Assembly (NCBI GenBank): GCA_900766895.1
Contig: CAAFXF010000024.1
Span: forward strand, 1 to 24,963
Length of the DNA: 24,963 nucleotides
Origin: Clostridia bacterium
GTDB taxonomy: Bacteria > Bacillota > Clostridia > Oscillospirales > Acutalibacteraceae
Direction of reading: 5' to 3'
Below, one piece after another: positions 1 to 6,974 of the stretch. A program made the position numbers and the translations under genes. The first letter of the stretch is position 1. Each line of letters starts with the position of its first letter. The notes beneath the pieces were generated by a model. It did no database searches and had not been told where the DNA came from. It worked only from the letters and a program-made list of their open reading frames with translations.

Positions 1-513
1 AAAATTAATTCTGTAACAACTCTGGGATTTGTAGGTGAGGCTGACGGCTTGATTCGTCAGCTGACCTGCCCGCTATGCAGAAAAGAAAGCAAGGATTGCT
101 TTTGCTACAAATCATCACTTTACCGCATTGCACAGCCTGATGATTCGGCTGTGAGGGTTGTTGTGTTTTCGGCAACGGATACCTTTTGCTGCTTTGATGC
201 TTTGTGTCGGCTTGTGAGAGGACAACGGGCAGTTTTGTACATAACCGATGTGAAACGGGCAAGGCGGATGGGAATAAAAATAAACAGGCAGGCGTTGTCA
301 TATTCTCTTGGCTGTCCTGTGGTTTTTGCAACAAGAGGTACAAGGGGGCTTAATAGACTTCTCGGTGCAATTCATCTTGTTTCAAACACACCGTTGAGCA
401 GTGCAGGAAGCTATGCAATTAAAAAATCAGTAGTCACATTGAAGGTGAATTTTGTATCCAAATTTAAGGAATTTTTGACAAGCGGTAAAAAGGTCTTGTT
501 AAAGTGCAAATAA
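1..513 (+). CDS. FeoB-like GTPase domain protein, 3' part
   Basis: The frame is open from the left edge, so the gene begins outside the window; the first in-window start codon (TTG at 49) is probably not the real start. I see similarity to the second half of the FeoB-type G domain. A hydrophobic strand (VRVVVFSATDT) is followed by an ITD that aligns with the G4 NxxD, then by the FeoB-like string RARRMGIKINRQALSYSLGC and a G5/helix region ending TRGTRGLNRLLGAI. The G4 asparagine is absent (YITD) and the TSA-type G5 is degenerate (FATRG). No membrane segments follow the G domain, whereas intact FeoB carries a large permease part; the protein ends in a basic tail. It could be a soluble FeoB-like GTPase or a decaying feoB relic. 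A function in iron uptake cannot be claimed. The N-terminal cysteine-rich stretch (CPLC, CFC) is not recognised. Confidence 0.5.
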   Translation, partial: KINSVTTLGFVGEADGLIRQLTCPLCRKESKDCFCYKSSLYRIAQPDDSAVRVVVFSATDTFCCFDALCRLVRGQRAVLYITDVKRARRMGIKINRQALSYSLGCPVVFATRGTRGLNRLLGAIHLVSNTPLSSAGSYAIKKSVVTLKVNFVSKFKEFLTSGKKVLLKCK

Positions 514-524
514 TCTGTTATCAT
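496..524 (+). promoter_or_regulatory. Possible promoter of the symporter gene
   Basis: TTGTTA at 496-501 and TATCAT at 519-524 are spaced by 17 bases, overlapping the end of the upstream gene. It is a weak match; the symporter gene could instead be read from further upstream. An AGGGGTG ribosome binding site lies at 541-547. Confidence 0.3.
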
Positions 525-552
525 ATATGTATCAAAATAAAGGGGTGTAAAA

Positions 553-2097
553 ATGAGTAATCAGGTAAAAACTTATACCAAAAAAGAAGCCGCCGGTTTC
601 TTAACAGGTATGTTCGGTCAAAATCTTATTTACAACATTGTTGCAACAGGTCTTTACTTTTATTTTCAAAATGTAATCTGTTTGCCGGCAATGGCTCTTG
701 GCTGGATTATGGCAATCGCAAGGGTGTGGGATGCCGTTAACGATCCGATGATGGGTACAATCGTTGACAAGACAAGATCCAAATGGGGTAAGTGCAGACC
801 GTATCTTATCATCTTCCCTGCAATCATTGGTGTAGTAACAATTCTCACATTCATCAACGGTAATTATGCAGAGGCTTCATCACAGGCACAAAAGGTGCTT
901 ATTGTTGGTTGGGCAGCCGTTTCCTACATAGCATGGGGTATGTGCTTCACTGTTTGTGATATTCCGCTTTGGGGTATTACCTCTCTTATGACAGAGGACG
1001 AAAATGACAGAAGTAAGCTCCTCGGTCTTGCCCGTATGGTAGCAGGTGTCGGCGGTATCGGTGTTCTTATCGTTCAAATTGCACAGGCACTTGCAGGTGC
1101 GTTTGACGGTGATATGCAAAAGGCATTCATCGTTACTGCTGTTGTATTCACAGCAGTTGCTTCTATTCTTTTCGAGTTTGCAGGTCTATTTACCCGTGAA
1201 CGTGTTGAAAAGTCAGATAAAAGCTATACCTTTAAGGAAAACTTTAAGATTATGCTCGGCAATAAGCCGTTCAGACAGATTCTTATTTCCGGTATTTTAA
1301 GAAGTCCTATTCAGCTTCTTATGATTGTTGCTATGACATTGGTTACATATTACTATGCAAACGGTAATATTATGAACATTCTTAAGACAAATGAGGATGG
1401 CTCAATCGCCGGTATTGATTTCAAAATACTTATCGGTCTCGGCTCTGTTGCCGTAGGTCTTTTTGCAGGTCAGTTTATCGCAATGGGTATAACTCCTGTA
1501 ATTATCAAAAAGGTAGAAAAGAAAACACTTTACAATTTCTATTCTATCGCAGGTGCAGTTCCTTTTGCACTTATCTTTGTATTCTTTAAGATTGCAAACG
1601 GTGATTTGACATCTACATTCTGGTCAATTATGGTTGGCTTGTGCATGCTTTTTGCAAGTGCATCATTCGGCGGTATCAATGTTTTGCAGTCTGTTATGAT
1701 TGCCGACTGCGTAGACTATGAGGAATACACAAACGGCGTTCGTACAGATGGCGTATTCTTCTCGGGACAAAGCTTTATCACAAAGCTTTCTGCAGGTATT
1801 GCAACTCTTATTTCATCGGGTGTATATGCCTTTGTTGGATATAGCGGTGAAAACGTTGATAGACTTAACAAGGCTATTTATGAGGAAGGCGCAAGCTTCA
1901 TTACATATGACGGCGGTTCAGGCGTAGGTAAGTACGCTGCTGCAATGTTCTTCCTTATTTCAATTCCACCGGCAATCGGTATGGTTCTTTCTGCATTGCC
2001 TACATTAAAGTATGCATTGTCCGATAAAGAGCATGAGAGAATCCTTGCAGAGCTTGTTGCAAAGAGAAAGAACAATCAGGCAGAAAATGACGATTGA
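553..2097 (+). CDS. GPH-family (MelB-type) sugar:cation symporter
   Basis: This is a major facilitator superfamily transporter of the glycoside-pentoside-hexuronide:cation symporter family, a membrane protein moving a sugar or glycoside with Na+ or H+. The signature seen is RVWDAVNDPMMG at residues 58-68, followed by the loop-2/3 string DKTRSKWGKCRPY; D60 and D64 match the cation-site aspartates of MelB. About twelve hydrophobic segments run through the 514 residues, with a basic cytoplasmic tail. The start has a good AGGGGTG site. The substrate cannot be read from the sequence; no glycosidase gene is cotranscribed, although a mannosidase and a tagaturonate reductase lie elsewhere in the window. 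Oddity: the TGA stop at 2095-2097 is followed by 28 further sense codons in the same frame (see next entry), suggesting a recently shortened C-terminus or readthrough. The gene ends at a strong terminator. Confidence 0.9.
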   Translation: MSNQVKTYTKKEAAGFLTGMFGQNLIYNIVATGLYFYFQNVICLPAMALGWIMAIARVWDAVNDPMMGTIVDKTRSKWGKCRPYLIIFPAIIGVVTILTFINGNYAEASSQAQKVLIVGWAAVSYIAWGMCFTVCDIPLWGITSLMTEDENDRSKLLGLARMVAGVGGIGVLIVQIAQALAGAFDGDMQKAFIVTAVVFTAVASILFEFAGLFTRERVEKSDKSYTFKENFKIMLGNKPFRQILISGILRSPIQLLMIVAMTLVTYYYANGNIMNILKTNEDGSIAGIDFKILIGLGSVAVGLFAGQFIAMGITPVIIKKVEKKTLYNFYSIAGAVPFALIFVFFKIANGDLTSTFWSIMVGLCMLFASASFGGINVLQSVMIADCVDYEEYTNGVRTDGVFFSGQSFITKLSAGIATLISSGVYAFVGYSGENVDRLNKAIYEEGASFITYDGGSGVGKYAAAMFFLISIPPAIGMVLSALPTLKYALSDKEHERILAELVAKRKNNQAENDD

Positions 2098-2184
2098 AAA
2101 GAGCTCAATGTCCGTGATGATTTGAAAGCCAAGGAGCTTGAAGAAAATCTGCTCGGCATTGTTGATGAAATAAATAAACTGTAA
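2098..2184 (+). other. In-frame continuation of the symporter gene after TGA
   Basis: Directly behind the symporter stop, the same frame stays open for 28 sense codons and ends in TAA at 2182-2184. It reads as a charged helix, KELNVRDDLKAKELEENL and then LGIVDEINKL. This composition is coding-like and plausible as the natural cytoplasmic C-terminus of the transporter. It has no start codon or ribosome binding site of its own. A nonsense change, TGA readthrough or a sequence error would each explain it. Confidence 0.5.
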
Positions 2185-2188
2185 AATT

Positions 2189-2226
2189 AAACCGATTGGA
2201 CTTTTTAATTGAAGTCCAATCGGTTT
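2189..2226. terminator. Bidirectional intrinsic terminator
   Basis: There is a perfect 14-bp inverted repeat (2189-2202 with 2213-2226, stem AAACCGATTGGACT) and a 10-base loop. A T-rich run follows on the plus strand; the minus-strand tail is only partly T-rich. It lies between the rightward symporter and the leftward NfnB-like gene and can serve both. Confidence 0.85.
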
Positions 2227-2245
2227 TAATTTGTTTTTTGTTTGT

Positions 2246-4447
2246 TTATTTTACTATTTCAAACAATTCCTCTCTGCTGATGTCAGCCTTTCGTGAGGCG
2301 TCGTCGTTTGGAATAACACGGATTGTTTTTCCGTCGTACCTTGTAACAAGCACCTTTGCATCCTGTCCGTTGATTTTAACAGTCTTTTCGCTGTATTTTT
2401 CATCAAGCGGAACCTGCTTTGCAAGTGCTGATTTTTCCGTTAATGCACCTGTCGGACAAAGCTGAACGCATAGTCCGCAGTTTGTACACTTTGTTTGGTC
2501 AAGCGGAAGATTAAATGCGGGAGCAACCTCTGTCTTAAAGCCTCTGCCCATAAGACCGATTGCCGAAATATCCATAACCTCCCTACAGCTTCTTACACAC
2601 AGACCGCAAAGAATACATTTTGCACTGTTTCTTTCAATAAATTCGTTGGAATTTGCCGTGTATTTTTGAGGCATCTCTCCCTTAAATCTTGCAGGATTGA
2701 TGTCGTATCTCTGTGCAACATTAAGCAGTCGGCACTTAAAGTATTCCTTGCATCCGCATTCAAGGCAACGGTTTGCTTCTGCCTTTGCCTCATCCTCGGT
2801 AAATCCAAGGCTAACCTCGTCAAAGTTGTTTTTTCTGTAATCAGCATCAAGCACCTTCGGGTTAACTCTTGCACATTTTTCCTTTGCAGAATAGTCAATA
2901 AGCTCTTCATCGCGTCGGCTGATGTACGGAACTCTTGTGTCGATTTGTTCACCGTTCAGGTACGCGTCAACGGCAATGGCGCATCTGTCTGCCTCTCCTA
3001 CTGCTTCAATAGCGATTGATGCACCTGAATTTGTTGCATCACCTATTGCAAATACTCCGTCAAGGTTTGTTTCAAATGTGTCAATGTCAGCCTCAATGTT
3101 GCCTCTGTCGGTTAGCTTTAATTCGCTGACGTCCTCAGCTACAAGCTTTTGACCGATTGCCATAATAACACTGTCAACTGCTATTTCTTCTGTTTTGCCC
3201 TCTACCGGAACAGGCTTTCTTCTGCCTGAGGCATCAGGCTCGCCAAGCTCCATAATTTGAAGTGTAATGCTCTTTACCTTTGAGTTCTCGCCGTTAAAGG
3301 AGATAGGATTTGTAAGGAATTTGTACTGTACTCCTTCCTCCTCTGCCTCACGGATTTCAAGGTCATCTGCAGGCATTTCGTTTCTTGTTCTTCTGTATAC
3401 AACATAAACATTTTTTGCACCGAGCCTTACTGCTGTTCTGCACGCGTCCATAGCTGTATTACCGCCACCGCAGATAACAACATTGTCGCCGATTTCCACA
3501 GGCTCACCCTTGATAACACTGCGAAGAAAATCAATACCTCCGTATACGCCGTCAAGGTCCTCGCCGGGTGTCCTCATTGAGCTTGATTTCCATGCACCGA
3601 CTGCAACAATAACAGCATCGTTTTCAGCCTTGAGCTGTGCAACGGTAAAGTCTCTGCCGAGCTTTTTACCGTTAATCATCTTAACTCCGAGTTTCTCGAT
3701 AATTTCAATCTCGCTGTCAAGCACCTCTTTAGGCAATCTGTATTGTGGAATACCGTAACGCAGCATACCGCCCATCTTTTCCATCATATCGTAGATGGTA
3801 ACCTCGTGTCCTTTTATAGCAAGCTGATATGCTGCCGTAAGACCGGCAGGGCCACCACCGATAACAGCAATCTTTTTGCCTGTTGCAGCCTTCTTTTCCG
3901 GAATGTATTTGTTAGAGTTAAGGTCGACATCTGCCGCAAAAGCCTTAAGCTGTGCAATGTTGATTGGCTCCTCTACATTCTTTCTTCTGCAGGCAGATTC
4001 GCAGGGATGAGGGCAAACTCTGCCGATAGATGCAGGCAATGAAATTTTGTTTTTTATTAGCTTAAGTGCCGCATCAAATTCGCCGTTTGCAATAAGACCT
4101 ACATATCCCTGACAGTCGGTTCTTGCAGGGCAGTTGAGCTGACATGGAGCAACGCAGTCGCCGTCGTGTGCAGACATCAAAAGCTCCATTGCAATTTTTC
4201 TTGACTGAACAACTCTTTCGCTTTCGGTATTAATTACCATACCGTCAGAGCATTTTGCAGAGCATGAACGAAGAAGCTTTGGAACACCCTCAGCCTCAAC
4301 AACGCAAAGTCCGCATGCGCCGTAAACCTTAACAGCCTCGTCATAGCAAAGGGTAGGGATGTATATGCCGTTATCTCTTGCAGCCTGAAGAATAGTTGTT
4401 CCTTCTTCAACCTGAATGGCTTTGTTGTTGATTGTTAAATTAAGCAT
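2246..4447 (-). CDS. NfnB/GltD-like NAD(P) oxidoreductase subunit with [2Fe-2S] and [4Fe-4S] domains
   Basis: 733 residues in three parts. (1) A NuoG-type [2Fe-2S] ferredoxin domain, with ligands C34, C45, C48 and C62. (2) A GltD/NfnB-type flavoprotein: a cysteine-rich N-terminus (C98, C102, C106, C112; CPHPCESAC at 145-153), an FAD-binding GGGPAG at 197-202, an NAD(P)-binding GGGNTA at 327-332, and an FAD-closing AIGDA near 467-471. (3) A C-terminal iron-sulfur region with C561/C564/C566/C572 and two CxxCxxC-x3-C clusters (C611-C621, C654-C664). It is the last gene of an operon with NuoF- and NuoE-like subunits, 16 bases after the former. This architecture matches the large subunit of the Sporomusa-type Nfn (Stn) electron-bifurcating transhydrogenase family. 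No H-cluster motif is present, so it is not a hydrogenase. The start at 4447 is chosen for its GGAGG site 7 bases upstream; an upstream in-frame start would add 12 unlikely residues. Cofactor pairing (NADPH versus NADH) is inferred. Confidence 0.85.
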   Translation of the reverse strand: MLNLTINNKAIQVEEGTTILQAARDNGIYIPTLCYDEAVKVYGACGLCVVEAEGVPKLLRSCSAKCSDGMVINTESERVVQSRKIAMELLMSAHDGDCVAPCQLNCPARTDCQGYVGLIANGEFDAALKLIKNKISLPASIGRVCPHPCESACRRKNVEEPINIAQLKAFAADVDLNSNKYIPEKKAATGKKIAVIGGGPAGLTAAYQLAIKGHEVTIYDMMEKMGGMLRYGIPQYRLPKEVLDSEIEIIEKLGVKMINGKKLGRDFTVAQLKAENDAVIVAVGAWKSSSMRTPGEDLDGVYGGIDFLRSVIKGEPVEIGDNVVICGGGNTAMDACRTAVRLGAKNVYVVYRRTRNEMPADDLEIREAEEEGVQYKFLTNPISFNGENSKVKSITLQIMELGEPDASGRRKPVPVEGKTEEIAVDSVIMAIGQKLVAEDVSELKLTDRGNIEADIDTFETNLDGVFAIGDATNSGASIAIEAVGEADRCAIAVDAYLNGEQIDTRVPYISRRDEELIDYSAKEKCARVNPKVLDADYRKNNFDEVSLGFTEDEAKAEANRCLECGCKEYFKCRLLNVAQRYDINPARFKGEMPQKYTANSNEFIERNSAKCILCGLCVRSCREVMDISAIGLMGRGFKTEVAPAFNLPLDQTKCTNCGLCVQLCPTGALTEKSALAKQVPLDEKYSEKTVKINGQDAKVLVTRYDGKTIRVIPNDDASRKADISREELFEIVK

Positions 4448-4463
4448 CGTTTTTCCTCCCTTC

Positions 4464-6206
4464 TTATTCCTTAACGATTGCACCGAATTTGCATGAAGAG
4501 TAGCATTTTCCGCACTTGATACATTTTTTGGTGTCGATTGTATGAGGATTTTTCACACTGCCGTTGATTGCTTCAACCGGGCAGTTTCTTGCGCAAAGGG
4601 TACAGCCCTTGCACTTGTCCTCAATAATTTTGTATTCAACAAGGTCACTGCATTCGCCGGCAGGACACTTCCTTTCGTTAATGTGTGCCTCATATTCGTC
4701 TCTGAAATATTTGATTGTTGTAAGTACAGGGTTTGGCGCAGTTTGACCGAGACCGCAAAGGGCACCGTCCTTAATGGAGTAGCAAAGCTCCTCAAGAAGC
4801 TCAATGTCGCCTTCCTTGCCTTCGCCCTTTGTGATACGCTCAAGCATTTCAAGCATTCTCTTTGTACCTATACGGCAGTGTATGCACTTTCCACAGCTTT
4901 CCTTTGCAGTAAAGTCAAGGAAGAACTTTGCCATACCGACCATACAGGTACTTTCGTCCATGACAACCATACCGCCGGAGCCCATAATGGCACCGGTTGC
5001 ACCGAGAGCCTTGTAGTCAATAACAGTATCAATCATATTTGCAGGGATACATCCGCCTGACGGACCACCCATTTGCACAGCCTTAAATTCCTTGTCGGAT
5101 TTCATTCCGCCGCCGATGTCAAATATAACATCCTTAAGGGTTTTGCCCATCGGTATTTCAACAAGTCCGGAACGTTTAACCTTGCCGGTAACCGCAAATA
5201 CCTTTGTGCCCTTTGAGTTTTCCGTACCCATAGCGGCAAATGCTTCACCGCCGTTGTTGATAATCCACGAAACATTTGCAAAGGTTTCAACATTGTTTAT
5301 GTTTGATGGCTGCTGCCAATATCCCGAAGCGGCAGGGAACGGAGGCTTAAGCCTCGGCATACCTCTGTGTCCTTCAAGAGATTCAATAAGCGCAGTCTCC
5401 TCACCGCAAACAAATGCTCCTGCACCTGCCTTGATGGTAAAGTCACAGCTAAAGTCTGTGCCGAAAATATTGTCACCTATGATGCCTTTTTCGGTTGCCT
5501 GTGCAATGGCTCTTTCAAGTCTTTTGATAGCAAGCGGATATTCTGCTCTTACATAAACAACTGCATGCTGTGCACCGATAGCATATGCACCGATAAGCAT
5601 ACCCTCAATAAGAGTGTGCGGGTCGGATTCAATAACAGCTCTGTCCATAAACGCACCGGGGTCGCCCTCGTCTGCGTTGCAGATAAGATATTTAACATCT
5701 CCCTCGCTCTGCCTTGCGGCATTCCACTTGAACCAGGTAGGGAAGCCTGCACCGCCTCTGCCTGCTAAGCCGGACACCTTGATGATTTCGATAACCTCTT
5801 CGGGTGTAAGCTCTGTCAGGCATTTTTTGAGGGCAGTGTAGCCGTCTGCTTCAATAAATTCGCTGATTTCATCAGGGTTGATAATACCGCATCTTCTCAG
5901 AGCAATTCTTGTTTGCTTTGTTAAAAACTCGTTGTCCTCATCCGATACAATAAGCTTTTCAATTTTGCTTATGTCTTTTGTTCTTGCATATTGGGCAATG
6001 GCGTCGGCATCGTCGGGAGAAACCTTAACAAGCCTTGTAAGGCTGTCGCCCTCGTAGATGTCAACAATAGGCTCAAGGTAGCACATACCGATACAGCCGG
6101 TAATGCTTACCCTTGCATCGCCTAAATCACAATTCAAAAGTGCCTCGCGTACCTTTTCAGCTCCGGCAGCAATACCGCATGAGCCCTCTCCGATAACTAT
6201 TCTCAT
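4464..6206 (-). CDS. NuoF/HydB-like NADH-binding subunit (FMN, Fe-S)
   Basis: 580 residues; the flavin-bearing, NADH-oxidising subunit of the soluble complex. Seen in order: a thioredoxin-like [2Fe-2S] domain (C10, C38, C42); the NADH/FMN core with GLAGRGGAGFPTWFKW near 146-161, CNADEGDPGAF near 176-186 and GEETALIESLEG near 268-279; the N3-type [4Fe-4S] site CGKCIHC (C438, C441, C444) with C484; and a C-terminal pair of [4Fe-4S] clusters (C532-C542, C562-C572). This N- and C-terminally extended form is typical of NuoF homologues in bifurcating hydrogenases and transhydrogenases, unlike the shorter complex I NuoF. The start codon overlaps the NuoE-like stop by four bases (ATGA), with a GGGAGG site upstream, indicating translational coupling and a stoichiometric complex in the cytoplasm. 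Confidence 0.92.
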   Translation of the reverse strand: MRIVIGEGSCGIAAGAEKVREALLNCDLGDARVSITGCIGMCYLEPIVDIYEGDSLTRLVKVSPDDADAIAQYARTKDISKIEKLIVSDEDNEFLTKQTRIALRRCGIINPDEISEFIEADGYTALKKCLTELTPEEVIEIIKVSGLAGRGGAGFPTWFKWNAARQSEGDVKYLICNADEGDPGAFMDRAVIESDPHTLIEGMLIGAYAIGAQHAVVYVRAEYPLAIKRLERAIAQATEKGIIGDNIFGTDFSCDFTIKAGAGAFVCGEETALIESLEGHRGMPRLKPPFPAASGYWQQPSNINNVETFANVSWIINNGGEAFAAMGTENSKGTKVFAVTGKVKRSGLVEIPMGKTLKDVIFDIGGGMKSDKEFKAVQMGGPSGGCIPANMIDTVIDYKALGATGAIMGSGGMVVMDESTCMVGMAKFFLDFTAKESCGKCIHCRIGTKRMLEMLERITKGEGKEGDIELLEELCYSIKDGALCGLGQTAPNPVLTTIKYFRDEYEAHINERKCPAGECSDLVEYKIIEDKCKGCTLCARNCPVEAINGSVKNPHTIDTKKCIKCGKCYSSCKFGAIVKE

Positions 6207-6676
6207 TGTGCTGCCTCCCTTAATTCCTTAAGTATTTTCTTTGTTTTGTCAGGTGTAAGACTGCCGTATGTATTGTCGTTAATCATCATAACGGGTGACA
6301 ACGAGCAACAGCCAAGACAGGCAACACACTTTAACGAGAACAAGCCGTCATCTGTGGTTTCGCCGTCGTCTATGCCAAGCTCATCCTTGATTGTCTGCAA
6401 AATCAATTCGGATGAGTTAACGTGGCAGGCTGTACCTTGGCAAAGCATAATAAGGTATTTACCCACAGGCTGAAATCTAAATTGGGTATAGAATGTGCCG
6501 ACACCCATAATTTCGCTTGTAGCAATACCTGTTGCTTCGGAAATTTTCTCTATTGCTTCCTTTGGAAGATAGCCGTAAATATCCTGCGTGTGCTGTAAAA
6601 TTGTAATCAAGCTTCCTTTAATGCCTGAATATTCGTCAAGCACAGGTTCAATAAGCTTCAAATCAACAGTAGACAT
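6203..6676 (-). CDS. NuoE/HydC-like [2Fe-2S] subunit
   Basis: 157 residues, the usual NuoE length. It has an N-terminal helical region (YGYLPKEAIEKIS) and a thioredoxin-fold [2Fe-2S] domain with ligands C79 and C84 (CQGTAC) and C120 and C124 (CLGCC). The NuoE signature ending GTFYTQFRF is at 60-68. It passes electrons to or from the NuoF-like subunit and is the first gene of the three-gene operon. A GGAGG site lies 6 bases before the ATG. Confidence 0.92.
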   Translation of the reverse strand: MSTVDLKLIEPVLDEYSGIKGSLITILQHTQDIYGYLPKEAIEKISEATGIATSEIMGVGTFYTQFRFQPVGKYLIMLCQGTACHVNSSELILQTIKDELGIDDGETTDDGLFSLKCVACLGCCSLSPVMMINDNTYGSLTPDKTKKILKELREAAQ

Positions 6677-6735
6677 ATTTTTCCTCCTAACAATACGGTA
6701 TACAATTTGTAATTCATTACTTAAAATATACTATA

Positions 6736-6764
6736 AATATACTATAATTTCGGCGTTTTATCAA
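6736..6764 (-). promoter_or_regulatory. Promoter of the nuoE-nuoF-nfnB-like operon
   Basis: On the minus strand, TTGATA (6764-6759) and TATATT (6741-6736) are 17 bases apart, about 60 bases upstream of the NuoE-like start. No obvious Rex-type operator overlaps it. Confidence 0.55.
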
Positions 6765-6841
6765 GGCATAATCGTCAAATTCATATAACTTGTACAAAAA
6801 CATTAATATATGCTTATACCAAGCCATAGAATATATATAGT

Positions 6842-6910
6842 GTTTTTGGTTATAGCTGGTAAAAGCGTTTATTTCGTTTTTATAAACAATTCACACTATT
6901 TACCAAAAAC
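6842..6910. repeat. Nested inverted repeats in the divergent intergenic region
   Basis: GTTTTTGGT at 6842-6850 is mirrored by ACCAAAAAC at 6902-6910. Inside it, TGGTAAA (6857-6863) is mirrored by TTTACCA (6899-6905), and a small GTTTAT/ATAAAC pair lies in the centre. The right arm ends just before the -35 of the EF-G-like gene. It may be operator DNA; no regulator can be named. Confidence 0.35.
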
Positions 6911-6912
6911 TA

Positions 6913-6941
6913 TTGACATATATGCAAAAATACTGTACAAT
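6913..6941 (+). promoter_or_regulatory. Promoter of the EF-G-like gene
   Basis: Consensus TTGACA at 6913-6918, a 17-base spacer, and TACAAT at 6936-6941. Transcription would begin near 6948, giving a short leader of about 27 bases. Confidence 0.75.
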
Positions 6942-6974
6942 TTTAACAAATGATATATTAAAGGGGTGTTCTTA

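Noticed and set aside
5..343. A 112-codon minus-strand reading frame over the FeoB-like gene
   Set aside because: It has no ribosome binding site or recognisable product and lies antisense to a frame with FeoB similarity; it looks like a shadow.
2246..6676. The operon as an [FeFe]-hydrogenase (HydABC-type)
   Set aside because: No H-cluster cysteine motifs occur in the large subunit. Its core is a GltD/NfnB-type FAD/NAD(P) flavoprotein instead.
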